Part shown: in pieces, positions 9,773 to 37,843 of the stretch | How positions within the stretch are numbered: position 1 is the stretch's first letter | Layout: every line of letters begins with the position of its first letter | From: Anaeramoeba ignava | Taxonomy: Eukaryota > Metamonada > Anaeramoebidae | Assembly: GCA_028826165.1 (NCBI GenBank) | Contig: JAPDFW010000011.1 | Location: 561,001 to 625,000, forward strand | Reading direction: 5' to 3' | DNA: 64,000 nt | Notes under the pieces: model-generated | The model's database searches: none | What the model saw: the letters and a program-made list of their open reading frames with translations, nothing else | Told to the model about the DNA's origin: nothing | Program-made: the position numbers and the translations under genes

Positions 9773-12700
9773 TTAATTCATCTTTTTTAATTCTTCTTTT
9801 TTAATATCTGTTTCATTTAATTCGTCTTGATCCAAATTTTCCATTTGATCAAAATCAAAAGAATTATTTCGTTTATGAGGTTTTGGAGGTAAAAGTGGAG
9901 GTTTTTCATTATCATTTTCATTATCATCATTATTTTTATCATTTTCTACATATTCATTTTGATATTCTTGTTCTTGATTTTCATAATAATAATAATCATC
10001 ATTTTTTTGGTCTTGATCAAAATCAAAAGCATTATTTCTTTTATGAGGTTTTGGAGGTAAAGGTGGAGGTTTTTCATTATCATTTTTATTATCATTTTTA
10101 TTATCATTTTTATTATCGTCATTATTTTTATCATTTTCTACATATTCATTTTTATATTCTTGTTCTTGATTTTCATAATAATAATAATCATCTTCATTCT
10201 TTTCATCTTGATATCCATATTGATTTTCTAAATGAGTATCATCTGTAATTTTTTTGAGAAAATCATCATAATATCCATCATTTTGGTCATCTGTTGTATG
10301 AATAATTAAATCATCATCATCGTCATCAAACCAATCATCATTTTCAAGGTTATCAGGATTAAAAAAGCTATTTGGATCAACTTCCTATTTTTTTTGTAAT
10401 TTTAATTTTATTTTTAATTTTAATTTTAATTTTAATTTTAATTTTGAATTTGATTTTAATTTTAATTTTAATTTTAATTTTATTTATTTTAATTTTGAAT
10501 TTAATTTTAATTTTAATTTTAAATTTGAATTTAATTTAATTTTAATTTTAATTTTAATTTTAATTTTAATTTTAATTTTAATTTTAATTTTAATTTTTTT
10601 AATTTTAATTTTAATTTTAATTTTAATTTTAATTTTAATTTTAATTTTAATTTTAATTTTAATTTTAATTTTAATTTTAATTTTAATTTTAATTTTAATT
10701 TTAATTTTAATTTTAATTTTAATTTTAATTTTAATTTTAATTTTAATTTTAGAATTTTATAATTTTGAATTTTAATTTTAATTTTAATTTTAAATTTAAT
10801 ATTAATTAATACTTGTGTTTTCAAATCTGAATCATTATGAATTATAATATCATCATCATCATCAACAAAATCATCAGTGTCATTAAATGGATCATCACTG
10901 AATGTATGAGTTGTAGTAACAAATTCACCAATCATAGTTGTAGAAACTTTATTAACTTGTTCAAGTGTTGATCCAACAAAATTAATCCATTTTTCATTTT
11001 CTAAATTTATTTTTTAAATATTTTCATTTTTTAAATGTTTTAAATTTTTTTCAAATTAAAAAATAATTTACTATCCAAAATATTTTTAACATTTTCATTT
11101 TGTTCTGATATCTTAACAATTTCATTAGAAATATTATAAAAATGATGAATAAATCCAGAATTTCTAAAAGAAAAAAAAATAATAAATAAAATTTTTTGTT
11201 TTCTTTTCGAATTAAAATTAAATCAAAGTTGATTACATTTCCTTTTTTTCTATGGAATTAATTATTGTTTGAATTAAGTTATATTCTCCAAATAAATTAT
11301 TAAGAAAAATTTCTTTGTTCTGTCTTAAAGTATTAGTTATAATCTCATATATTTTAAGATGCATAAAAGTATTATTTGGGAATTTTTCAAATAAATTCTT
11401 TTAAAAAAATAAAATCATTTTAGAATATTTTTTTGTTTTCTTTTGTTTTTTGAAATTAAAAAACTTACAATCAAAATTGAAAATATTCCTTTTTCAATAA
11501 TAAGTTTATGCAATGGAGAATAATTTATATTAAGAATAACATCAATAAAATGAAGAATTTCCATTCTTCTTTGTCCATAAGGTTCAAATTCTCCATGAGA
11601 TAATTTTATTTTTTGCTCTTGAATCTTTTAAATCAAATTAAAATTAAAATTAAAATTAAATATTTTAAATTAAATTAAATTAAATTAAATTAAATCAAAT
11701 TAAAATTAAAATTAAAATTAAAATTAAATTAAATATTTTAAATTGAATTAAATCAAAATTAAATTAAATTAAATCAAATATTTTAAATTAAATTAAATTA
11801 AATTAAATTTTACAGAAATTTGCTCAATAAATTCTGTAAAATGTTCAATAACAAATTTGAGAGAAAATGGAATTTCTTGAATGTTTTCAAAATTGATCAT
11901 TTTTGTTTGAATTTTTAAAATTTCTGTGAAAACTTCAATTCTTTTTGTGTACATTTTGTTTGAATCCTTTTTAATTGAAAATAAAAGGAATTGAATTGAA
12001 TTCGAAAATATTTTTTCTTAAAATATTTAATGATTGAATTACTTTAGTAATTAAAAGGTTAAGAAGATTTGAAAGAATTTCTTCGCTTTCAATTTTTTCT
12101 TTTAATGGAGTATTGTATTCAAAATGTAAAGAATATAAACTTTTTAAACATCTGGAAGTATTTTCAAAATTCTAAAATTTTTTCAATGAATTTTTTCAAT
12201 GAATTTTTTTAATAAATAAAAATTGAACAAACAAACATTTTGATTTTTTGTTGGTTTAAGAAGCTCAATTAACTTGTTTATTAAATCATTCTTTTCAAAA
12301 TACTAAATAAAATTAAATTAAAATTAAAATTAAAATTAAATTAAAATTAAATTAAAATTAAATTAAAATTAAATTAAAATTAAATTAAATTAAAATTAAA
12401 TTAAATTAAAATTAAATTAAATTACATTTTGGATTTTTTCTGAAAATTTTTCTGAACTTAATTGAATAATTCTTTCTAAAACATCCGCACAATTTGAATC
12501 ATAAAGATGATTAAGTAATTTATCAATGATTTCGTTATTTTCTACTAAATAATCTAAAGTCTTTTGAATTAAGAATCGTTTAATTTTTTAATGATTTTTT
12601 TAATTCAAAATAAAATTTGTTTTTTTTTTTGATTTGGATTTTTAAATACTTCGTTTTCTTTTCGACGAAGTTGAATCAAAGCAGTTTTTGAAAAATTTGA

Positions 12701-13348
12701 TGAAAATATAGGATTTAATGGAGATGGATTATCTAGATATTGAAATATTTGATCCATTAAACTTTTTTCTTTTGAAATTGTTTCAATAATTCGAAAAATT
12801 TCCGAATTGATAATTTGACTTGAAACAAAAGGATATCTTTTTAAATTAAAAATTAAAATTAAAATTAAAATTAAAATAAAAATTAAAAATTTTCATTTTG
12901 TTGATTTGAATTATATTTTACTTTTGTCGTATTTTTTCATCAATTTCATCACTTTTTGGTGCAACAAGTTCATATTTTAAAAGTTTTGAAATAACTTCAA
13001 CTGATGAAATACTATTAATTATAAATTATAAATTAATTTTAAAAAAGAAAAAAAATTTTTTATAAATTTTTTTTATTCTTCTTTTATTCTTCAATTTTTA
13101 TTAAAATTAAATTTTAAATTGAAAAATTAAATTTTAAATTGAAAAATTTTTTTTTTCTAAAAATAATAAAGAATAAAATAATTTTAATTGGTTTTTATAT
13201 TAAATTACTAATTGGAAAGATCTCTTGAACCAAATCTACATTGTTGAATTATATCTTCTTGATCTAGAAGCTCTTCTAAAGTAAAAGATTCTTTTTGAAG
13301 AATCTTTAAAACTTCAGATTGCTTCATTTTAAGAAAGAAAGGCATCAT
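9773..13348 (-). CDS. Protein phosphatase 6 regulatory subunit, SAPS family
   Basis: Twelve exons join in phase to 702 residues: 13348-13209, 13011-12922, 12836-12650, 12560-12426, 12302-12237, 12171-12043, 11966-11814, 11624-11469, 11397-11237, 11163-11072, 11000-10813, 10384-9773. The SAPS pattern is followed from start to end: ESFTLEELLDQEDIIQQC (human VTLQELMDEDDILQEC), FQYLDNPSPLNPIFSSNFSK (DFLDHEPPLNPLLASFFSK), PYGQRRMEILHFIDVILNIN, and EKWINFVGSTLEQVNKVST. SAPS proteins bind the PP6/Sit4 catalytic subunit and direct it to substrates. The tail is acidic (DDPFNDTDDFVDDDDD) and then repeats a segment with PPxLPPKPHKR twice, a likely SH3 ligand. The last codons enter a DELNETDIKK repeat and reach TAA at 9773 after a one-base slip. 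The 5' side is flanked by a 28-copy minisatellite. The family call is firm. Confidence 0.9.
9847..10200 (-). repeat. Tandem duplication of a ~165-bp coding segment with SH3-ligand motif
   Basis: Two adjacent copies, about 10200-10015 and 10013-9847 in gene order, code (N)DDYYYYENQEQEY, NEYVENDKNNDDN, NDNEKPP(P/L)LPPKPHKRNN, FDFDQ. They differ by a few substitutions (Lys/Gln, Pro/Leu, Ala/Ser). The first copy also has extra KND triplets. Confidence 0.85.
10385..10812 (-). repeat. PP6R last intron, (AATTTT)n-type array
   Basis: Intron from GTATTAATT to AAAATAG, filled on the plus strand with AATTTTAATTTT. Nothing else is seen in it. The KLKLKLK ORF that can be read here is repeat translation. 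Confidence 0.85.
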
Positions 13349-13539
13349 TTTGTTTAAAAATTATTTTTTAAAAATTATTTTGTTTTGTTTTGTTTTGTAA
13401 ATAAAAAAGAAAAAAAAAATATGAAAAAATAAAAATGAAAATTGAAAAAATCAAAAAAAAAACGTTAAAAAATTTATTTTTCTTTTTTAATAAATTTAAT
13501 TTGATTAAACAATTTAAATATTATTTTTAAATTATTTTT

Positions 13540-15128
13540 AAATTTTATTATTTTCTTTGTTCCACTTTTATTTAAATATTATTTTTTAAATTTTTTTTAA
13601 TTTTATTATTTTCTTTGTTCCACTTTTGTTTAAATTATTTTTTTAAATTTTTTTTAATTTTATTATTTTCTTTGTTCCACTTTTATTTAAATATTATTTT
13701 TTAAATTATTTTAAATTTTATTATTTTCTTTGTTCCACTTTTGTTTAAATATTATTTTTAAATTTTATTATTTTCTTTGTTCCACTTTTATTTAAAAATT
13801 TTTTTTAAATTATTTTAAATTTTATTATTTTTTTTTGTTCTACTTTTGTTTAAATATTATTTTTAAATTATTTTTAAATTTTATTATTTTCTTTGTTCCA
13901 CTTTTGTTTAAATTATATTTTTTAAATTTTTTTAAATTTTATTATTTTCTTTGTTCCACTTTTATTTAAATATTATTTTTAAATTATTTTAAATTTTATT
14001 ATTTTTTTTGTTCCACTTTTATTTAAATATTATTTTTTAAATTATTTTTTTAAATTTTATTATTTTCTTTGTTCCACTTTTATTTAAATATTATTTTTAA
14101 ATTATTTTAAATTTTATTATTTTTGTTCCACTTTTTGTTTTAAATATTATTTTTAAATTATTTTTTAAATTTTTATTATTTTCTTTGTTCCCTTTTTATT
14201 TAAAATATTATTTTTTAAATTTATTTTTAAATTTTATTATTTTCTTTGTTCCACTTTTATTTAAATTATTTTTAAATTATTTTTATTTTTTTATTATTTT
14301 CTTTTGTTCCACTTTTGTTTAAAATATTATTTTTAAATTATTTTAGATTTTATTATTTTCTTTGTTCCACTTTTATTTAAATATTATTTTTAATATTATT
14401 TTAAATTTTATTATTTTCTTTGTTCCACTTTTATTTAAATTATTTTTTAAATTATTTTAAATTTTATTATTTTTCTTTGTTCCACTTTTATTTAAATATT
14501 ATTTTTTAAATTATTTTAAATTATTTTTATTTTCTTTGTTCCACTTTTGTTTAAATTTTATTTTTTAAATTATTTTAAATTTTTATTTTCTTTGTTCCAC
14601 TTTTGTTTAAATATTATTTTTTAAATTATTTTAAATTTTTATTTTTTCTTTGTTCCACTTTTGTTTAAAATTATTTTTAAATTATTTTTCAAAGTATTAT
14701 TTTTCTTTGTTTCACTTTTTTTTTTATTTTATTTTTTTACTTTTTTTTAAATTTTTTATTTTTTCTTTGTTCCACTTTTGTTTTAAATTTTATTTTTTAA
14801 ATTATTTTAAATTTTTATTATTTTCTTTGTTCCACTTTTGTTTAAATATTATTTTTTAAATTTTATTATTTTCTTTGTTCCACTTTTGTTTAAATATTAT
14901 TTTTAAATTATTTTAAATTTTTATTATTTTCTTTGTTCCACTTTTATTTAAATATTATTTTTAAAATTATTTTTAAATTTTATTATTTTCTTTGTTCCAC
15001 TTTTGTTTAAATATTATTTTTAAATTATTTTTAATTTTATTATTTTCTTTGTTCCACTTTTGTTTAAATATTATTTTTAAATTTTATTTTTTTCTTTGTT
15101 CCACTTTTGTTTAAATTTTATTTTTTAA
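13540..15128. repeat. ~55-bp minisatellite, about 28 copies, with GTTCCAC core
   Basis: Intergenic array between the 3' end of the BEACH gene and the 5' end of the PP6R gene. Each unit carries TTATTTTCTTTGTTCCACTT followed by TTATTTAAATATTATTTTTA or a close variant. I count 28 units by the GTTCCAC core, three with a changed core (GTTCTAC, GTTCCCT, GTTTCAC). Unit length varies through T- and A-run slippage. There is no coding potential. From 13349 to 13539 there is only A/T-rich leader with AAAATGAAAA on the PP6R side. Confidence 0.9.
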
Positions 15129-15132
15129 ATTT

Positions 15133-31545
<16,413 letters not shown>

Positions 31546-31646
31546 TTTTAAATAAAAAAAAAAAAAAGAAAAATTAATTTAAAAAAAAAAATGAAAAAAT
31601 TTTTGATAATTTTTTTTTCATTTTTTTTTCATTTTTTTTTTTAAAA
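31546..31646. promoter_or_regulatory. 101-bp bidirectional promoter, BEACH gene / DDX27
   Basis: Only 101 bases separate the two start codons. The left half is A-rich with AAAATGAAAAAA (TTCATTTT for the minus-strand gene). The right half is TTTTTTTTTCATTTTTTTTT twice for the plus-strand gene. Each gene thus has its own oriented motif. Confidence 0.6.
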
Positions 31647-34089
31647 ATGGATGATTTTATTATGACAATAGAAGAAGATACAGAAGTACCAAATCTTTCT
31701 TCAGATGATGAAGGTGATAAGAATTTAAATACAAACGTAAATTAAAATCAAATCAAATCAAATTAAATTTAAAATTAAAAAAAATTAAAAAATTATTTTT
31801 TTTTTTGAAATTTTAAAATAAAAAAAATAGAAGATAATTAATTTTTGAAGAAGATCAAAAACAAAAAAACAAAAAACAAAGTTGGAGTTTTCAAAATGCA
31901 TTAAAAACTGTTAGAGAAGATCGTTTTGGAACAACAACAGATGAAAAAATTAAAAAATTACAAGAAAATAAAAATAAAAATAAAAAACAAAAAAAAAAAA
32001 TAAAAAAAAAAAAAATTAAAAGAAAATGAAAATGAAAATGAAAAAGAAAATGAAAAGAAAAATGAATTTGAAGATGATATAACAAAGCCAATTAAAACAA
32101 AAAGAAAGAAAAAAGAGAAAAAACAAGGAAAAATTATAGTTGAAGATGAAAAAAATTTAAATGAAAAAAATTCAAATGAAAAAGATGAAAATGAAAAAAA
32201 TTCAAATGAAAAAAATGAAAAAAATTTAAATCAAAATTCCAAAATCCAAAAAATTGCTCAAAAATCCCAAAAGCTAGAATTTTTTGATTTCAATCTTTCG
32301 AGACCAATTTTAAAATCGATAAAAGAGCTTCAATACGATCAACCAACACCAATTCAAGAACGAGTAATACCTTTTATAATGGAAGGGAGAGATGTATGTG
32401 GGAGTGCAATAACAGGATCAGGAAAAACAGCATCATTTGTAATTCCCATTATAGAGAGACTTCTTTTCCGACAGAAAGAAATCTCAGCAACAAGAGTACT
32501 TATATTATCACCAACAAGAGAACTATCAGCACAATGTTTTTCTGTGATCGAAAATTTTACAAAATTCACAAATATCCGGAGTTGTCTTTCAGTTGGCGGA
32601 CTTTCAAACAAAATCCAAGAGGCAGGATTAAGGACACGACCGGATATAATTGTGGCAACACCTGGGAGAATGATCGATCACTTACTCAATTCGCAATCAG
32701 TGGGTCTTGAAGACATTGAGATTCTTGTACTTGATGAAGCGGATCGGCTACTTGAACTTGGATTTCTCGAGTCGATTAACGAAATCATCAGACAATGTCC
32801 CAAGAATAGACAGACGTTGATGTTTTCCGCAACAATTACACCAAATGTTCAAAAGTTGGCTCGGCAAATCCTTAAGAAACCCGTTTATGTTCATGTTGAT
32901 GAATTGTTCGAAATTCCGGCAGAACTTACACAAGAATTTGTGAGAGTTAGAAATAGTTCTGATTCAGATTTATATCGCGAAAGCCTCATTTTGAGTCTTT
33001 GTTCGAGAGAATTTATTAACCGCGTTTTAATTTTTTTTCCGACAAAAAGAGAAGCGCATCGAATGAAAATAATTTTCACACTGGCTGGCTTCAAAGCGGC
33101 TGAGCTCCATGGAAACCTCACACAAGAAGAGCGACTGGAATCTCTTGAGAGATTTACCAAACACGAAGTCGACTATTTGGTTGCTACTGATGTAGCCAGT
33201 AGAGGTCTTGACATCGAAGGAATTCGTGTTGTCATCAACTCAAGCATGCCAAAAACAGTTACTCAGTATGTCCACAGAATAGGTCGCACAGCCCGCGCAG
33301 GAAAACAAGGCAGGGCAATTACTTTCTTTGGAGAGAATGACAGATCCTTGTTGAAGGTTATTGCTAAAAATACTCACCAAAATGTCAAACGAAGAATTAT
33401 TCCAAATCAAATAATCCAATATTGGGAAAATAAAATCAAGGAATTCTCAAAAGACATCTCCTCAATATTATCCCAAGAGAAAGAAGAAATGAATCTCAGA
33501 ATTGCAGAGAGAGACTTCCAAAAGGCAGAAAATAATCTTTTGTTTGAAAAAGAGATTCTAAGCAGACCAAAAAAAGTCTGGTTCGAGTCAACAAAACAAA
33601 AATTGGTTTCAAAATCTAAAGATCTTGCTATGTATTTGGGTCAAGACCCCCAGCAAACAAATACACAAGATTCTCCTTCTGAAAATATTGATGATGATAA
33701 CCAGAAATCTAAGAAGCCAAGAAAGAATTTAACTCGTCGTCAAAGAAAAAATCAAATGCAAAATGAAGAAGAAAAAAAACTTCAATCTTTTATAACAAAA
33801 TCTGCAAAAAGATCTTTTAAAATTAAAAAAAGAGCCAAAGAAATGAATCAAAATAATCCCAGAACAAAATCTCCGCGTAAATCTAATCAATCTGAAAACA
33901 AAAAGAAACCAAATGAAAAATCAAATGAAATCAAATGAAAAATCAAATGAAAAATCTTTTGGATTTACAGAAGAATTAACAAATCCAAATTCAATTTCTT
34001 TAAGAGATTTTAATTTAAAAAAAGAAAAGAAATTTAAAAATAGAAAAGGTCGTTTTAAATCAAAAAAAAGATATAAAAGAAGAAAATAA
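31647..34089 (+). CDS. DDX27: DEAD-box RNA helicase DDX27/Drs1
   Basis: Nucleolar helicase of the Drs1 family, for 60S ribosome assembly. The core is intact: FNLSRPILKSI and QPTPIQE (Q motif), GSGKT, PTRELSAQ, ATPGRMIDHL, DEAD (VLDEADRLL), SAT, HGNLTQEERL, ATDVASRGLDIEG and HRIGRTARAGKQG. The acidic start MDDFIMTIEEDTEVP and the end FTEELTN...FKSKKRYKRRK match human DDX27 (GTIGEDDEVP; FDEELTN...FKSKSRYKRRK). One intron lies between about 31709 and 31853, its borders uncertain. Two frame breaks are seen: in A-runs at about 31985-32015, and at 33921-33938, where GAAATC replaces GAAAAATC and yields a premature TGA. Both lie in low-complexity lysine-rich linkers and look like sequence indels. The uninterrupted ORF runs 32379-33938. 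The family call is secure; whether the frame breaks are real is open. Confidence 0.9.
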
Positions 34090-34371
34090 TTCAAAAATTC
34101 AAATTAAAAATTAGAATTAAAAATTAGAATTAAGAATTAGAAATAAAAATTAGAATTAAAAATTAAAAATATTTTTGTTTTTGTTGTTTCATTTCTGAAG
34201 TTTTTAAAATCCTAATTAAATCAAATCAAATCAAATCAAATCAAATTAAAAGAAAAAAGAAGAAAAAAAAGAAAAACACAAAAAAAAAATTTTTTTTCTT
34301 TTGAGGAAATTTCAAAATTCCAAATTTACTTTTTTTTTTGGTTTTTTTGGTTTTTTTGTTTTTTAAACTCT

Positions 34372-37300
34372 TTAATACTTGAAAAGATAAGTTTTCTTTT
34401 CTTTCCTTACTTTTGGTTTTGGTTGAACTCTTTTAACTTTAGGAGTAGTTTTTTGAACTTTAAAAGTTGTTTTATTCTTAAGATGTGGATTAACAATATC
34501 ATCATGACAACGTTCACAAATTGGCTAAAAAAAGTAAAAGGATTAAATAAATAATTAAATAAATAATTAAATAAATAATTAAATAAATACATTTCCATAT
34601 TGTTCAAAAAATTTTGAAGTTGATAATTTTTTTCCACATCTTGAACAAATAAAACAATTTGGATGATAATATCGATTTAATGCTTCAATTGCTCCTGATG
34701 TAATAGCAAGATTGCATGTATGACAATAAAGACTTGGTTCTGATTTTACTATTGGTGATGTTCTTGTTGTTGTTCTTGTATTTTTAAAAGATGGTCCAGG
34801 TCCAACTTCTTTATCATGACATAATTCACAAATTGGCTAAATTTATATTTTAATTTTGATTTAAATTTTAATTTAATTTGAATTTTAATTTTAATTTTAA
34901 TTTTAATTTTAATTTTAATTTTAATTTTAATTTTAATTTTAATTTTAATTTTAATTTTAATTTTAATTTTAATTTTAATTTTAATTTTGATTTTAAATTT
35001 TAATTTTAATTTTAATTTTAATTTTAATTTTAATTTTAATTTTAATTTTTATTTTTAATTTTTAATTTTAATTTTAATTTTAATTTTAATTTTAATTTTT
35101 AATTTTAAATTTTAATTTTAATTTTAATTTTAATTTTAATTTTAATTTTATAAATGAATTTTAATTTTAATTTTGATTTTATAAATGAATTTTAATTTTA
35201 ATTTTAATTTTAATTTTAATTTTAATTTTAATATTAATTTTAATATTAATTTTGATTTTAATTTTGTAAATGAATTTTAATTTTAATTTTAAATTTTAAT
35301 TTTAATCTTCTTGAATAAAAAACACACTTTTCCATAATATTCATAAAATTTAGAAGGACGAAGTTTTAAACCACATTTAGAACAAAGAAAACAATTTGGA
35401 TGATAACTTTTACCAAGAGCTTCAACAACACCTGAAGAAATAGGCAAACCACAAGTTTCACAAGTTAAAGATTTAGAACGAGAATCAATAACATAATTAG
35501 TTTTAGAAGTAGTCATTAAATCAAGACATTTCTGACAATAATAATGACCATCTTCTTTAAAGAAAGGACGATGAGCAAGACCAATATCGCATCTGTAGCA
35601 AGTAAAGCAAGAAGGATGATAATCATTTCCATCAACTCTTGCAACTTCTCCTTCAATTTTCTTGAAGCATTTGGTGCATGTTGGTAAATCTTTGATATCA
35701 TATACTACTTGTGTGTTTGGGCTGCGTGTTCGATATGGTGATTGAGTTTTTGGTGTTGAATTTATTCTTGTTATGTTTCTTTCGGTTTCTTCAAATTTTG
35801 GTTTTGTTAATTTCTCATGACATCCTCCACAGTAATAATGTCCATTTTCAAAAAAGAATTCTGTTGTGCTTAATTGTCGATCGCATTTGAAACAGCAGAA
35901 ACATTGTTCATCTGTTGTTTTTTTTTAGATATTTTTTAATATTCCATTTTTATTTTCAATTTTTGATTTAATTCAATATTTAATTTAATTTAATATTTAA
36001 TTCAATTCAATTCAATATAATTCAATTTAATTTTTATATTCAATTCAATTCAATTCAATTTAATTCAATTCAATTTAATTCAATTTAATTTAATTTAATT
36101 TAATTTAATTTAATTTAATTTAATTTTATATTTAATACAATTCAATTCAATTTAATTCAATTCAATTTAATATTTAATTTAATTCAATATTTTAATTCAA
36201 TTTAATTTAATTCAATTCAATTCTAATATTTAATTCAATTTAATTCAATTCAATATTTAATTCAATTCAATTTAATTTAATTCCAATTCAATTTAATTTT
36301 ATTTAAAGTTTAAATTCAATTCAATTAATTTTATTTATTTAATTCAATTTTAATATTTATTCAATTCAATTTTTATTTAATTTAATTTAATTCAATTTAA
36401 TATTTAATTCAATTTTCAATTCAATATTTAATTCAATTCAATTTAATATTCAATTTAATTCAATTCAATTCAATTTAATATTCAATTTAATTCAATATTT
36501 AATTCAATTTAATTTAATTTTATATTCAATTTAATTCAATTTAATTCAATTCAATTCAATTTAATTCAATTCAATTTAATTCAATTCAATATTTAATTTA
36601 ATTCAATTCAATTCAATTCAATTCAATTCAATTCAATATTTAATTTAATTTAATATTTAATTCAATTCAATTCAATATTTAATTTAATTTAATATTTAAT
36701 TCAATTCAATTCAATTCAATTCAATTCAATTCAATTCAATTCAATTCAATTCAATTCAATTCAATTCAATTCAAATTTAATTCAATTTAATTCAATTTAA
36801 TTCAATTTAATTCCAATTCAATTTAATTTAATTCCAATTCAATTCAATTTAATTCAATTCAATTTAATATTTAATTCAATTTAATTCAATTCAATTTAAT
36901 TCAATTTAATTTAATTTAATATTCAATTTAATTTAATTTAATTTTCAATTCAATATTTAATATTAAATTTAAATAATAAATCAAAATAATTATCATTAAT
37001 TGTTCAAAAAAAAAAAACACTTACGATAATGTCTATCATCAACTTCAATAATTTTTCCAGTAATTTCTCTATGACAAGCAGAGCATCTATAAGTAGGAGA
37101 AAGATTATTAGTTGGAGAAGATCTATTAAAAGAATTATTAGTCGGAGAAGATCGATTAAAAGAAGTTTTAGGAGAACTTTTAGGAGAAGAATAAGAATCA
37201 GAAGGTCTCAAAAAGGTTCCACCGCTTCCCCAAGTTTTTTTCTTATTTCCAGCCTTGACTTGATCATGTCGCATTTTTTCAATAACTTCTGGTTGGTCCC

Positions 37301-37526
37301 GATAACTTGATAAATTCGCACCCATTCCATATCCACTTTGACGAAATAATCGGTTGTAACAAGTATGACAATAGGGTTGATTGTTGTGCTCAGAATACTT
37401 CGCCCGGTTCAATCGCTCCCCACATGATGTACATGTAAAACATGCTTTGTGCCAATGTCGATCAAGTGCATCGATTTTTTCCATTTGGTAGATTAACTTC
37501 CCACATTTGGTACAATACCAAGACAT
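34372..37526 (-). CDS. Five-LIM-domain protein
   Basis: Four exons (37526-37025, 35911-35328, 34836-34591, 34524-34372) join in phase to 494 residues. Five LIM zinc-finger pairs: LIM1 CTKCGKLI..HWHKACFTCTSC..YCHTCY; LIM2 CSACHREI..HYHEQCFCCFKC..YCGGCH (made by splicing); LIM3 CTKCFKKI..YHPSCFTCYRC..YCQKCL; LIM4 CETCGLPI..YHPNCFLCSKC..PICELC; LIM5 CHTCNLAI..YHPNCFICSRC..PICERC. A Ser/Pro-rich linker with repeated FNRSSPTNN lies between LIM1 and LIM2. LIM proteins of this kind act as adaptors on actin or at adhesion sites; the partner is unknown. LIM4 and LIM5 are each split by an intron at the same place, before PIC. The C-terminal tail is lysine-rich. It is divergent from the RhoGEF gene. Confidence 0.9.
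34837..35327 (-). repeat. LIM gene intron 2, (AATTTT)n array
   Basis: Intron from AAA|GTGTGT to TTTAG|CCAATTTG, filled with TTTTAA repeats and a few TTTATAAATGAATTTT blocks. It splits LIM4. Confidence 0.85.
35912..37024 (-). repeat. LIM gene intron 1, (AATTC/AATTT)n array
   Basis: 1.1-kb intron splitting LIM2 (CAT TAT C|GTAAGTG ... ACAG|AT GAA CAA). It is filled with pentamers AATTC and AATTT and interspersed AATATTTAATT. Sense-strand pentamers GAATT/AAATT contain no AG or GT. Confidence 0.9.
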
Positions 37527-37843
37527 CTTTTCAGTTGGTTTTTTTGTTTTTTTAAAAAAAATTTAATTGAAAAATTTAAAATAAAAAAGGAAAAAAAAAT
37601 GAAAAATGAAAAATGAAAAATTAAAAAAATATTTTTTGATTATTTTCAAAAATTAAAATTAAATTAAAAATTAAAATTAAAATTAAATTGGAAATTAAAA
37701 TTAAAATTAAAATTAAATTAAAATTAAATTAAAATTAAATTAAAATTCCAAAAAAATTTTTTTTGCTTTTTTCATTTTTTCATTTTTTTCATTTTTTTCA
37801 TTTTTTTCTTTTTCATTTTTTTATTTTTTTCTTTTTATAAAAA
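37527..37843. promoter_or_regulatory. Divergent promoter region, LIM protein / RhoGEF
   Basis: 317 bases between start codons. The LIM side has AAATGAAAAATGAAAAATGA. The RhoGEF side has at least five TTTTTCATTTTTT units in tandem up to 25 bases before the ATG. An (AATTAA)n stretch lies in the middle. Confidence 0.5.

Noticed and set aside
10531..10935. Minus-strand KLKLKLK ORF
   Set aside because: Its start is a real PP6R exon, but the rest is the AATTTT intron after a clear GT donor at 10812.
13540..15128. CRISPR-like regular array
   Set aside because: Units are contiguous variants of one sequence with no unique spacers, and the genome is eukaryotic.
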